Shown: positions 22,692 through 34,420, counted from the stretch's first letter. The stretch is 64,000 nucleotides of DNA from Elephas maximus indicus (GCF_024166365.1 NC_064824.1:127277108-127341107), one strand, 5' to 3'. Numbers and translations: made by a program. The notes: generated from the letters alone by a model not told the origin.

Positions 22692-22792
22692 CTGAAGATT
22701 TCCTTCAAAAGCTTTACTTGGTTGTCAGGGTATTTCTTTGCATTGGTTTCTTCAAGAAAAGCTCGTGCGTAGGCCATTGGTCCAGCGTTAAC
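22692..22792 (-). CDS. DOCK10: DOCK10 exon (window exon 23; catalytic lobe C, nucleotide sensor)
   Basis: Thirty-three codons plus two bases: [20 protein letters not shown], then [13 protein letters not shown] and part of Arg. The acceptor is CAACAG|GTT and the donor AG|GTAAGC. The first codon (22790-22792) is Val in the VNAGP loop. By alignment with DOCK9 this is the valine that displaces Mg2+ and nucleotide from Cdc42, so the catalytic residue is intact. The mechanism is family knowledge, and the residue itself is read directly. Confidence 0.97.
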
Positions 22793-22979
22793 CTGTTGCG
22801 GAGAAGAGTATAGGCTGAGGATGAACCCATCTCCTCCATGGAACCTTCTCTGGCCTCCACAGCCAGGAGTAGCAACTGTTTGCACCAATCGTGTGGCATT
22901 GCTTCCCTCACACTACCTTGAGGCCTATTGATTTGTGTGCCTGTCTTGCCTGCTGTCATCTTGTTACTTAATAAGCTAC

Positions 22980-23583
22980 TAAACTCATTGCCATCCAGTT
23001 GATTTTGGCTCCTAGTGACCCTATAGAACAGAGTAGAACTGTCCTATAGTGTTTCCAAGGCCATAATCTTTATGGAAGCAGACTACCATAGCTTTGTCCT
23101 GTGAACAGCTGGTGGGTTCGAGCCACCGACCTTTCAGTTAGCAGAGTGCTTAACTACTACAGCACCAGGGCTCCTTCAATAAGGTACTAAAGCCCAAAAA
23201 ACCAAACCCCCTGCTGTCGAGTCGATTCCGACTCATAGCAACCCTGTAGGACAGACTAGAACTGCCCCACAAAGTTTCCAAGGAGCACATGGTAGATTCG
23301 AACTGGTGACATTTTGGTTAGCAGATGTAGCTTTTAACCCCTATGCTACCAGGGTTTCCAATAATGTATTAGGGGGTTAAATACCAGTTGCTGTCAAGTA
23401 GACTCTGAGTGCATAGCGACCACATGTGTGTCAGTCAGAGCAGAACTGTGATTCATAAGGTTTTCAATGGCTCAGAAGTAAATCACCAGACCTTTCTTCC
23501 AAGGTGGCCCTGGGTAGGCTCGAACCTACAACCTTTTGGTTAGCAGCTGAGCTCAGTAACCCTTTGAACCACCCAGGGACTCC
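22980..23583 (-). mobile_element. Three AfroSINEs in a row, same orientation
   Basis: Copies at 22980-23175, 23197-23359 and 23376-23583. The third belongs to the longer subfamily with a CACATGTGTGTCAG block and a CACCCAGGGACTCC head. They sit just beyond DOCK10 window exon 23. Confidence 0.9.
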
Positions 23584-24866
23584 ACTACAGGTGTATGTGA
23601 GCTGTAAACTTCACTGCCATCCTTCCCAAACTTCAGTCACTTTCCTACTTCACATCTTTGCCATATCTGCATACTGACTAAGCTGTTACTTGCATAGTAT
23701 CTTTGAAAAAAGACTCACTTTTACTTACTTAAATACGTTTATTTAAATTAATATCTGTGAAATCAAATGTGTGATGTGCTGTTTTTTTTTTCTAATAACA
23801 TTAAAATAAACAGGTAAGTACCAATAAAAGGCATTTGACAGTGGTAGTGGTATATGTACCGCCCTGGGGATGACTGTTCTACAGTATTCTACTTGGCAAT
23901 CTCCTTTAAAGGAATTTATGCCCAAGGACGCACTTATAAGACTGGCCAAATGAATGTGCAATGCCAGGGTCTATTTTATGCTCACACAATAAGTAGACTC
24001 ACACTCATGGAGTAGTCTATATCACTCACTGCGTAAAACATTTTAATTTGGCTTCGGGACTTGGGATATATAAGGAAAAAGAAGAAAGAAGCTAAGACTG
24101 TTTGAGCAGTCTTCAGATGCCCGTGACCACAGGGACTGCCAGTGCTGTGGAATGTAGCAATGGTACTGGATGTGTTCCTTGGCTCCACCAGATCACCTTC
24201 TGCACTCTCCTCCACTCAGGTCTGTGCTCATGGAGGCTGTCCTTTATAGACTATAAGAATGGCTCCCTGGCCTGCTGGCTTTTTGCTGAGATCAGCCAAT
24301 GGGGGTTGCAAACAAGAGGTGGGTGGGGAAGAGGAGAGGGAGGTTGGTATCAGGATCAGCATTACTGATTTTTCCTTTTGCCTCAGGTGCCCGTACAGCT
24401 TGGCAGGGCCATGTGAGTGATCCTGTCTTTATTTAAAATATTAATATTTTGTTCATCACGATTTTGTGTGTGTGTGTGTTAATGTTTGATTTTTTAAAAT
24501 GATGTATCAAACTATTATTTATCTTGATTATTGAGTTTTGGGGGCCTCATCCTAGTCCAGGACTTGGTCAAGGTATTCAGCCCCAGAACCTCCTCCTTAT
24601 AGCCATTCAGCAAAAGCCACACCTGTCTGTCATCAGGTAGCTTCCATTAACCCTCCCCTCTTCTCGCAGCTTCAGGTCTAGGGCTGGTAACAGCTCTGCA
24701 GTGTTGTGCTAATCCCTGCACCAGCCCTTGTTGGCTTTCCTAAATGCTGCTCATACTTTTGCAAATTGTTTACTCTCAGTCCCTCCTGGAAGTTGACATC
24801 TGGTTCCTGGCAGGACCTGACAAATAAACACTCATGTCCATTTTATGAACTAGTAAATATTTTCAG

Positions 24867-25070
24867 GATTTGTTTTTGAACTGTGTTAAAAATGGCATGA
24901 GGGTAGCATCTGACCACCTCTAACTTCACAAGGGGAAGGAGAGAGGAGACGTGCCTGACTTCTGTGTCATAGGGATTGGCCTTGGACTGCTGATATTGAT
25001 TCTCCTGCCCCCTTGTGAAGTTAGAGGAGGTCAGGTGCCGTCCTGATGCTGTATTTATAAACAGCTTTAT
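24867..25070. repeat. Long imperfect inverted repeat
   Basis: The left arm (about 24878-24941) contains CCACCTCTAACTTCACAAGG. The right arm (about 25003-25068) contains its complement, CCCTTGTGAAGTTAGAGG. Weaker pairing extends outward on both sides. The spacer is about 60 bp. No open frame is present. It resembles a palindromic DNA-transposon remnant that I cannot name. Confidence 0.7.
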
Positions 25071-25205
25071 AAGGCTCTTAATGACAGATACGCACGAGTA
25101 TGATATGTTTCTTCTTTCAATTAATTCACTCATTGAAATACAGAACAGAGTTTTTCCAGAGAAGATGGGGTAGGAAGATTGAGGAAAAAGAAATTTTGTG
25201 TTAGA

Positions 25206-25414
25206 TCCTGGGTGGCACGAGCAGTTTGCAATCAGCTCCTAACTGAAAGGCTGGTGGTTTAAACCCACCCCATGGCTCTGCAGAAGAAAGGCCTGGCAAT
25301 GTGCTTCCACAAAAGATTACAGCCAAGAAAACTCTTTGGAGCAGTTCTATTCTGTAACACATGGGGTTGCCATGAGTCAGGGGCTGACTCAGTGATGGCT
25401 AACAGCAACAACAA
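25206..25414 (+). mobile_element. AfroSINE (longer subfamily)
   Basis: TCCTGGGTGGCACGAGCAG head, body with AGGCCTGGCAATGTGCTTCC, and a GGCTAACAGCAACAACA tail. Confidence 0.85.
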
Positions 25415-25626
25415 ACTTAAGAAAGGCAAATGTAGAAAGGTGTTTGATATCATCAACATGCATTTACAACAGATTTTTTAAAGATCCAGATAAAAGTGTT
25501 GGTGGTATCGCAAGCAGAAGAATGTTTCTTATAGCCTTTGTTTAAGAGGAAAAAAAAAAAAATCCAAGAGTGTTTTCTACCAAGTCTCAATTAGCCACGT
25601 GCATCCCAGGTGTGGGCCAGGCTCAC

Positions 25627-25817
25627 CTTCACGCTGACACTCCCTTGGAGTTTGAGCTGCAGTCTGATCATGTCCACTTCTTCCATGGTGCAAAGCTGAT
25701 TGAGCTCGGAGACTTTCTTGGACATTTCATCAATGGCCACTTCAATAGGATTCAGTTCTGTGCTTGACTGGCTGATGACTTGTATCCTCTTTTTCACGTA
25801 GGGGAACAAGTGACTCG
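25627..25817 (-). CDS. DOCK10: DOCK10 exon (window exon 22)
   Basis: Completes Thr, then 63 codons: SHLFPYVKKRIQVISQSSTE, LNPIEVAIDEMSKKVSELNQ and LCTMEEVDMIRLQLKLQGSV SVK. The acceptor is GTGCAG|CG and the donor AAG|GTGAGC. It covers the lobe B to lobe C transition. The intron falls just before the valine that aligns with the nucleotide sensor defined for DOCK9. Confidence 0.97.
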
Positions 25818-26187
25818 CTGCACGAAAGCAACACAAGGGAATTCAGCTGTTGAGCATTACTGAAGAGTCAAGGATTTCCCCAACTCTCAGAGGATCTCGT
25901 GACTTTCCATTGCACGTAGCCCATTCCATCCCGAGTGTTATCTGTGTTCGTGAGTTATTTTTTCTCCTACGTGCCACACTCTCTCACACCTCCTAGCTTT
26001 TGCCCCAGCTACTTTAGCCGGACATGCTCTTTCCCCTTAGCAAGTTGACATGTACTTGTTGTCAGGGCTGGGCTAAGACCTTTAGAGTCTCTCAAGGCTA
26101 AAAAGATTCTAGCTTTTACACCAACATGTCATTCAAATAAAAGCTGCCCTGAACCACAGAAAGGAATGGTTGACTATATACTGCATT

Positions 26188-26490
26188 ACATGTCTTGGAA
26201 GAAGTACAGCCAGGATGCTCCTTAGAAGCAAGGATGGCAAGACTTTGCCTCACGTTTTCTGGACATGTTATCAGGAAGGACCGGCCCCTAGAGAAGGATA
26301 TAATGCTTGGTAGAGGGTCAGCAAAAAAGAGGAAGACCCCCAACAATATGGGCTGACACAGTGACTGCCACAATGGGCCCAAACACAGCAATGATTGTGA
26401 GGATACGGCAGAACCCAGCGGTGTTTCATTCTGTTGCATACAAGGTTGCAATGAGTTGGAACCGATTTGGTGGCACCTAACAGCAACAAG
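26188..26490 (+). mobile_element. RTE LINE 3' fragment
   Basis: The last about 300 bp of an RTE copy: the LEEVQPGCSLEA-like C-terminal coding remnant through GTGGCACCTAACAGCAACA. Confidence 0.88.
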
Positions 26491-26494
26491 ATAT

Positions 26495-26963
26495 GGCAGC
26501 ACTGGTGGGGCAGTGGTTAAAGCGCTCAGCTGCTAACTGAAAGGTTGGTGGTTCAAATCTACCAGCCGATCCTGGGAGAAAGATGTGGCAGTCTGCTTTT
26601 GTAAAGGTTACCCCCCCCGCAAAAAAAAAAAAAACCCATTCCCATTGAGTCGATTCAGACTCATAGTGACCCTGTAAGACAGAGTAGAGCGGCCCCATTG
26701 GGTTTCCAAGGCTGTAAATCTGTATGACTTGATGGCAGTTGGTTTGTTTGTTTGTTTTGGGGCATCTTTCTCCCATGGAGAGGCTGGGGGGTTTGAACTA
26801 CTGACCTTTTGGTTTGCAGCCAAGCGCTTTAATCACTGCACCACCAGTACTCCCTCTGTAAACACAACAGCCTTGGAAACCCTATGGGGCAGTTCTACTT
26901 TGTCCTATAGGGTCAGTATGAGTCGGATTTGACTTGATGGCAGCGGGTTTGTTTTTGGTTTTA
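26495..26963. mobile_element. AfroSINE interrupted by a second, minus-strand AfroSINE
   Basis: A plus-strand copy is split into 26495-26611 (head) and 26859-26963 (tail). Between them, about 26630-26855, sits a complete minus-strand copy. The outer copy resumes at the point where it stopped, so insertion order is clear: plus copy first, minus copy second. Confidence 0.88.
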
Positions 26964-27019
26964 GTATATTTTACAATAGTTTTGTTTAAAAAAAATTATT
27001 ACTACAAAAGTTCTGGATG

Positions 27020-27350
27020 AGTTTAGTGAAGTCAGATGTTTCTCATAGTTTGGATGTCATGGCTCTCCCTATGTCTATGGTATAGCCCACTACTGCTCAT
27101 CTCTCAAGATGGCTTAGATAGAATTTTCTCCAGAATCTCCTTCCCCATCTGGGTGCCTTAGGAGCTCCTTCTGTGTGTTCTCATTTCATCCTCATGCTGT
27201 GCTCACCTGAAATTCTTGATTCACTGGGCTCTTTCTCCTACCAGACTGTGACACCTTGAGGGCAAGAATCATGTTTTATTTATTTGAAATGCCAGCATCT
27301 ACAGTGGTGCCTAAAACCTAACAGACACTTGCTGAATGTTTGGTAAGTCA
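27020..27350 (+). mobile_element. L2 LINE 3' end
   Basis: It carries the L2 3' signature order: CCAGACTGTGACACC, TTGAGGGCAAGAATCATG, AGTGGTGCCTAAAACCTAAC and CTTGCTGAATGTTTG. This is an ancient mammalian copy. Confidence 0.6.
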
Positions 27351-27607
27351 ACAAAAGGACATCTAGCTCCTAGAATAGATCTCATTAGGGCTGGAAGGGT
27401 TGTTAGAGATCATTGTTTGTGTTCATTTCATAGATGAGGAGCCTGAATCCCAGAGTGGTTGGCTTCAAAGCACACAATTATGAGAGATGCTAACTCTCAA
27501 GTGACTAAGGGTAGATTCAGGGAGAGAGCAGAGAGGAGGGGAAAGTTCAGAGTGCCTTTCCCAAAACACTGACAAGATGGCCCTGATGATGGTAAGATCT
27601 AAAGGGA

Positions 27608-28065
27608 ACCCATAAACTCATTGCCGTCGAGTCAATTCCAACTCATAGTGACCCTAAAGGACAGAGTAGAACGGCCCTATAGGGTTTCCAAGGAGCGCCT
27701 GGTGGATTTGAACTCCCAACCTTTTGGTTAGCAGACATAGGTCTTAACCACTATGCCACCAGGGTTTCCATCTAAAGAGAAAAGGTGGGTAAAGAAACTC
27801 TATTGACAACTTTCCATCTGGTTGACTTCTCAAGGGTCTCACTCTGAATACAGAATAAAAACCAGTTGCCATCCAGTTGATTCTGACCCAAGGTGACCCC
27901 ATGTGTGTCAGAGTGGAATTGTGTTCCATGGGTTTTTCTATGGCCATGATTTCTTGGCAGTAGATTGTTAGGCCTTTCTTTTGAGGCTCCTTTGGGCAGA
28001 CTCAAACCTCCAACCTTTAAATTAGCAGCTGAGGGTTTTAATCATTTGCATCACCCAGGGACTCC
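27608..28065 (-). mobile_element. Two AfroSINEs, same orientation
   Basis: A complete short-type copy at 27608-27770 and a longer-subfamily copy at 27857-28065 (CATGTGTGTCAGAGTGG block, CACCCAGGGACTCC head). The second lies about 150 bp from the donor of DOCK10 window exon 21. Confidence 0.9.
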
Positions 28066-28217
28066 TAGTACAGCATAAAGAGGAGAATCTGCTCCTCCAG
28101 GCACACATTTGAAAGTTAGCACATTTTGGATATGTTTTGATTTCCACCAATCTAGCCTAATAGAGGGACCTGCCTTGAAGGAAGTGCTCAGACCTGCCGC
28201 TCTGCAGCTGCACCTAC

Positions 28218-28428
28218 TTGTCAGGACTGTCCTCCGCTTGCACTGCTCCTCCACTCCACCATGCTTCTTGCCTGACAGCGTAAAGGGCGTCTCAAAGACA
28301 AAGCGGTTGATGTTGTGATGCATTTCAAAATCTGTCTTCCGGTCCTCTAATTCCTTTTCCTCAAAGAATGGTGTGACATAGGTTACCTGGATATAGGCAT
28401 ATTTTGGGTCCAAATCCTTGGGGTTGAC
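28218..28428 (-). CDS. DOCK10: DOCK10 exon (window exon 21)
   Basis: Seventy codons plus one base: [60 protein letters not shown] and [10 protein letters not shown]. The acceptor is AACCCAG|GTC and the donor A|GTAGGT. It encodes DHR-2 lobe B, including the conserved F.YE/FETPFT and EEQCKRRT segments that approach the GTPase. Confidence 0.97.
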
Positions 28429-29599
28429 CTGGGTTAACACATTATGGGCAGAGAAAGAGTGGTGAGCTATGAGGTACTTCTGAAATCATGGCAGAACACT
28501 CTGCATTCCCTTAGCTAGCATCCCAAGGAGGCTGTTCCTTGCCCTTTGTAGAAAAATGGGCAACCGTATAATTTCAGGGCTGGAAGGGACCTGAGAAAGG
28601 GAACTGGCTGGCCTGTGGTCTAGCAGATATAACAAAAGTAGGATAGGAGCCAGCTCTTCAAGAAGCTGAGACTCTGCAACATAAGCACCCCATGTTAGCC
28701 TATTTTTGAATCTTCGTTTTCTCTTCTGTAACAACTGTCTAATCACCTTGGTCCAGAATACAAGCTTCTTGAGAGTAGAAATATATCTCTTTGTCCCTTT
28801 AAGATTAAGCCATAGACCTAGACTGGGGCCATGAGGTTGGGGCTTAAAACGAGGAGGGAGGTTATTTGTCTATTCAATGTATTATCTGATTAGTCCATCA
28901 CATGGTTGCAAATACTTTTATTTCATTCGCTCAAATTCCTTTTCTCATTTGCAACAATTCATTCTATATAATGATTTTCTAACTATTTTAGTGGTTAGAT
29001 ATGAGAAACAGCAAGGAAGATAGGCTAGGGATCCCAAGAATAAGCTAAGACATTGCCTTCAAGGCTGGAAGAGATGATTTTTAGTCCCTTTTTTTGCCAT
29101 ACCTTGGAGAATTTTCAAATTCTCTTCTCTCTCTACATCCATCTACCCATCCAATTCCACTGCCTGTCCAATTCCAGAGATTTGAGGAAGCTCATGAACT
29201 TATTTGTGATGCTAATTAATACATTCCATTTAATAGTAAAAAAAAAAAAAAGAAATGGAGGTTCAGAGTGGTCAGATAATTTCTCCAAGATCACCAGTGA
29301 TGAAATGGTGGAATGGAGACGCCAGGTCTTCTGACATCAACTTTGGTATTTTTGTCACCTCACCAGGAACTCTGTATATACGTTCTACTTAGGAATGCCA
29401 CCACCAGAGTGGTTCTAGCTCTTGTCTCCTTTGATAGAAAATGTTCTTGCACTTTTGAAGCTAAGAAGAAGAAGAATGATGAACTCATTTCTGACACCTT
29501 CTACCCAAACCCAATAATGTCATGCCTACACCTTTCCAAACACCGTCTTTGTAAAAGCAAACAGGGGGGAAAAAGTAGACCTTCTTTTTGGCCAAATAG

Positions 29600-30242
29600 A
29601 GACCTATACAATTGGATACCAACCAGCTTTTCCACTTCTGTCTCCTGTCACACTCTTCCATCCAACATGTGTTCTAAAGTTCTGCCATTCTCTAAGCATG
29701 CCTTCCTCTTTCATTTATTCCTGCCCTTGCAGATACTGGTCCTTCTCAGAAAGCCCTTTGCTTCCAGAAAACACCTTTTCATTCCTCAATTCCCAGATAC
29801 CACTTCCTCTGGAAAGTGTTGCCTAATCAAGAATGAGGGGTACAGGAAAGCTACTGCCCTGAGCTTCCCCTGTGCTAGTTGGACAAGGTCTCTCTGGTGA
29901 TACTTCATTACACTTTATTTCCTTAGCTTTTTATACACTTCCTTCTCTTCTTAGCCCCATGTGAACTGTAGGCTCTGGAAGAAGAGAAATCAGAAAAACC
30001 AAACCCTTTGTCATTGAGTCAATTCCTACTCACAGTGACCCTATAGGACAGAGTAGAACTGCCTCACAGGGTTTTCAAGGAGCAGATGGTGGATTTAAAC
30101 TGCAGACCTGTTGCTGAGCAGCCTGAGCTCTTAGTCACTGCACCACCAGGGCTCCTAAGGAAGAGACTCCATGTAATCCCAGGCTCCTAGTTCTGTGTAT
30201 GGCATGCAGTAGATGCTTAACAGAGACTGGTTGAATGAAATA
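29600..30242 (+). mobile_element. L2 LINE 3' part with an AfroSINE insertion
   Basis: The L2 3' region (CTTTGCTTCCAGAAAAC, TACCACTTCCTCTGG, TGCAGTAGATGCTTAACAG and TTGAATGAAAT) is split by a minus-strand AfroSINE at 29996-30156. Confidence 0.65.
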
Positions 30243-30786
30243 AAAGAGATTAGAAGATTCTGAGTAACCTAATCAGAGGATGTAAACATTTGCTTTCTGG
30301 AGCCATGAGGCAGTTAATAGAATGCTCACAGGTTAATAGAATGTAATCGGTAATTTAGCTACTATCGTAGAAGACAGGTTTCCAAAATTGTATGATTTTA
30401 AAGTGCAGAAAGATCTCTCTGACTGGGTAAATTCTTTCAACTTGCTAGTTCCTCCAATTTCAGACTGAACCCAATCACTTTAAGGCTTTCGTTGCTATTC
30501 AAACACAAAGAATCTCTGGAGAAGTCAAGAATTTAGTCACTTGTTTCTAGGAAACATTACTCAAAGAAACACATACTAACACTTTTGTTTTCTGAAAAAA
30601 TGACAACATCAACAAACTAACCATCCAATAAAAAAGGAAACAAATCAAAACAAAACAAAACTCCCAACTAGTTTAGGTAGTTTACTTTGCAGTCAGGCAA
30701 AATATTAAAATTTCATTAAAAGTAGTTTAAACATTAAAGAATCAAGTCGATTCTAGGCACTTGCATGAATGTTGACTTTCCTGTAC

Positions 30787-30933
30787 CTTGTTGGAATCCT
30801 GGATGATCTTCACATTGTCTACTCCGAATTTATCTGCATACAGCTTCAGCAGCCTTTGGGAAATCTCAGAGAGACCTGTTAGCTTCGGCTCTTTATAAAT
30901 ATACTCCTTGCCTTCCTCTTCGTCAAAAAATCC
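30787..30933 (-). CDS. DOCK10: DOCK10 exon (window exon 20)
   Basis: Forty-nine codons, phase 0-0: [40 protein letters not shown] and VKIIQDSNK. The acceptor is CCATAG|GGA and the donor AAG|GTACAG. It encodes the conserved acidic turn and [11 protein letters not shown] motif of DHR-2 lobe B in DOCK-D proteins. Confidence 0.97.
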
Positions 30934-31343
30934 CTATGGAAGACAAATAATGAAGCACCAATTTTATGAGAAAAATGCAACTACACATCACAAGTCAAAC
31001 AAAAACCATTCCCTTAAAAAAAAAATCCATAATGTTTTGGTTGCCATCCAAGCCCTTGACTGTTTTTAGCACGCTGTAAAATTCAAAATCAGAAGAGACT
31101 GATGTAAAGAAAACAAAATATCGCATTAGAGTCAGGCATTCGTGAGAACCTTCCCTAGTTTGGCCAAATGATCTTATGAAATACCTTATGCATATTTTCT
31201 CTACTTGGGGAAATCAAGGGTAATGCTGCTTGCACATATTTTGGGGGAAGAGTGCCCTCATGTGGTAGCCTAGGGTAGAAGACAAAGTTGGGAGTAATTT
31301 CTGGCATTATTCAAAGAGCAGTATGATTTTTAATAAAGCACTC

Positions 31344-31444
31344 TAAAAGTCTTTGAAACTAGCATGGGAAACACTGTAAAGAATGTAAAGGTAGTAAAAG
31401 TCTTTGAAACTAGCATGGGAAACACTGTAAAGAATGTAAAGGTA
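31344..31444 (+). repeat. 51-bp tandem duplication
   Basis: Two copies, 31344-31394 and 31395-31444, of a unit beginning TAAAAGTCTTTGAAACTAGC. The copies match base for base over the repeat, so the duplication is recent. It lies in a DOCK10 intron. Confidence 0.95.
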
Positions 31445-31758
31445 TCTAAGTAAACCACTATTTATCCCACACCATCTTAGAAGAAAACCACAATGCTCAG
31501 TATCATTGTCATAATAGAAAGTACATACCTTATTGCTTCCAAATACGGCTATTTAAAAAACAACTTTACATCCTTATGTCTTCAGGGATCTGATGTAACT
31601 TAAGTATATATAATTTCAGCATTCAATTTACCAAGAGATCTTTTTACATTCTTGCAAAGCTAGATCTTAAAGTATTAAAAACTGTAACCATGTCACTATT
31701 TTGATTCCATAGGAAAAAGTGGTTTTTGTCTCCTTTAATTTACGGGGCTGTTTTTAAA

Positions 31759-31924
31759 ATGGAGCCCTCGTGGTGCAGTGGTTAAATGCTACGGCTGCTA
31801 ACCAAAAAGTCGGCAGTTCAAATCCACCAGTCACTCCTTGGAAACCCTATGGGACAGTTCTTTCTACTCTGTCCTATAGGGTCGCTATGAGTTGGAATCT
31901 ACTCAATGACAACTTGTTTGGTTT
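31759..31924 (+). mobile_element. AfroSINE
   Basis: GGAGCCCTCGTGGTGCAGTG head through ACTCAATGACAACTTGTTTG tail. It is nearly full length. Confidence 0.9.
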
Positions 31925-32276
31925 GAAGCAGGGAGAAGGGAAGTTCCCATTATCAAAGGATAACTAAGTGAGGCAACATTTATCGTGCCTTCTCTCTGAA
32001 GAGACATGGAAGTACTTTTCCTGTGGAATACATGTGGCCTCAGCATGCTAAATTAAGGGAGGAGGTAAGAATTTAAGTACGCCTGGTTTCTTCTGACAGC
32101 TAAGGTCATCTTCAAGGAAACAGTTATTGAGATCTGGGTGAAGTTACTGGAGGTCAAAAAGAAATTTAGCTTACTTTTTGTTCTTTATCATTTCTGAGTG
32201 TTGAAAAAGCTCCACTTTGTGTAGAAACATTAATAAAATGTTCCAATACTGTGTTGTTCATAGCTAACATGAAAAA

Positions 32277-32640
32277 AAATTTTTTTTTTTTTTTTTTAAT
32301 ATGAAGCCTTTTTTTTTTTTTCTTTAATATGAACCAGGAAACCCTGGTGGTGTAGTGGTTAAGTGCTACAGCTTTTAACCAAGAGGTCGGCAGTCCGACT
32401 TGACGGCAGTGGTTTTTTTTTCTTTTAATATGAAGCAGGAAACCCTGTTTTTTTTTTTTTTTTTTTTTTAATATGAAGCAGGAAACGCTGGTGGCATAGT
32501 GGTTAAAGGTCGGCAGTTCAAATCCACCAGATGCTCCTTGGAAACTCTATGGGGCAGTTCTACTCTGTCCTATAGGGTCGCTGTGTCATAATGGACTGGA
32601 TGGCAACAGGTTTGTTTGTTTTTTTCTTTTTTAATATGAT
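32277..32640 (+). mobile_element. AfroSINE copies embedded in repeated T-runs
   Basis: Five T-rich tracts alternate with TTAATATGAAGC/ACC units. SINE sequence appears at 32337-32410 (head joined directly to tail, middle missing) and 32465-32620 (near complete). The whole block looks like local duplication or recombination around a SINE insertion. Confidence 0.8.
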
Positions 32641-32849
32641 GCAACCTATCTAAGAACAATGAGTAAAACTTACATCCCTGTGGTGCTCTATAAATGTAAA
32701 GCACTTTCACCCACGTAAATTTAATCTTCACTAACCATATACTTTGTATCATAAGTGGGTTCTAGCTGTCTATTTGCAGAAGCCAATGAACATCCTGAAT
32801 GAGGTACCTTCCCCATCACCATTCTTGTCAAGCAGGTAATTGTCTTTTC

Positions 32850-32985
32850 CTTGCGTGTCTCAATAATCGACTTTGGGCTTTCTGAAGGCAGGGGGGTGTC
32901 ATGGTCTTGTTTTATGTCGCATGCCCCACGTTTTGCACAGTGCCTGATCTTTAGAAGGATACTCTGTATTTGTTGAATGAATAAA
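32850..32985 (+). mobile_element. L2 LINE 3' end
   Basis: TTTCTGAAGGCAGGGGGGTG, TTGCACAGTGCCTGATC and TATTTGTTGAATGAATAAAC match the L2 3' end pattern. Confidence 0.6.
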
Positions 32986-33745
32986 CAGATGACTGAAATA
33001 GTTCTTAGTGGGCATATATCTTCAAAAGGTATGTCAGCACCAGGTGTAACAGAAAAACATTCCCTTGCTTTTTAATGAAGGTGCTTTTCCTAAAAAAATA
33101 CAAAATAGAAGCAAATAAACAATTTCTTTGAGAAATGCTCAAGAACAAGCACAACTGATGATGAGTACCTTGACCCCAAACTTCTAAAACGTGACGTATC
33201 ATATTGAAAACCTGAGAAGCAGCTCCCTACGTTCATCTAGACTTGAGGGGTAGTGAGGTCCCACCCCATTCCCACTTGGCTTCCTGTTGCTAGGACATTT
33301 CAATAACAGTCTCATGGAATTTTGTCTGATTCAAGGTCAGAGGTTAGTGGCTGAAATTGACAGAAGGACATATCAGCGAAATAAAACTTCTCAGGCCATC
33401 AACCAGAATCCCCATAGGGCATTATCTAAAGCAACATTTACAACTTCAATTTCAATGAGAGAAATGCCTCCAAGTTTCAGGAAAATATGTTCCTCACCAC
33501 AGTGTAAAAACTAACACAAAGAGACATTTCCACTGTGAATTCTTCCTCTAACAAATTTCTGAATCCAGACTTAGCAGAAAATGAGTGGTAGGAGTCAGGT
33601 TTCCATTGTCATTTCTATGGCTTCTGCGGCCTTGGTCATGATCTGTGACTTTGTCCCCACTCCTTGTTCTGTAGGATGGGACAGCTCAGACTCAGAAATC
33701 TGCTGGGAGTCCTTCAGGACACTGCCTCGTCCTCAATAGGTCCTT

Positions 33746-33820
33746 GATGATGTTAGCTACGGGGATGGTGATGATGTTAGCTATGGGGATGGTGGTGATG
33801 ATGATGATGAATAATAAGGA
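33746..33820 (+). repeat. 24-bp tandem duplication followed by (GAT)n-like repeat
   Basis: Two units, 33746-33769 and 33770-33793, share GATGATGTTAGCTA and GGGGATGGT with one C/T difference. They run into GGTGATGATGATGATGA. Confidence 0.9.
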
Positions 33821-34420
33821 TAACAAAGATGAAGAAAAAGACTGTGTCAGTAAAGCAATCTTGAATTCTGGCTAATAGGGAAACAGCCTGAGTTGCTCAT
33901 CTCAGTATTTTGATTGAAGATCTTTTATTAGAAAGAAAGAGTGATTAGAACTCCCCCCCCCCCCAAATACAAATGTAAACCTATTGAGACTATTAAGCAA
34001 AATAAGTAAGAAGGAGCTGGAATAGAAGAATGAAGAATCTAATCTGCTGTCTGCTCGGATCTGTGGAAAGATCTTTTATCTACTGGCAGTTCTAAAAATG
34101 TGTGGAATTCATGCTTATCTTTTACCCTGGGGAAACCATCAAAGAAGCAAAAGTAACTCAGTCACAGGGCACTGTCTTAAGGAAGGCTTCAATCTCTGCT
34201 TTGTCTTTGGAGTAAATGACTTGTAAACAGGGGCATGGCCTGATGACCCAGGGGCAGCTTCCCCAAGGTTATGTGTTGACTGCATTTCAAGGCAGCAGGA
34301 AATGTGACTTCTGCAATTTTCCTTGCTAGTTTGATTTTTTAAAATGCGCTTTTCCAAAGCAATGAACGCCCTCTTCTGTTGCCTTCTGGAAATGACATGT
34401 TCTAGTTAAACAACCGTCCT

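Noticed and set aside
29313-29900. 195-codon open frame on the plus strand
   Set aside because: It overlaps an L2 remnant, has no recognisable domain, and lies antisense inside a DOCK10 intron.
33740-33820. CRISPR-like direct repeats
   Set aside because: Only two contiguous 24-bp units without spacers, in a mammalian genome; this is a simple tandem duplication.
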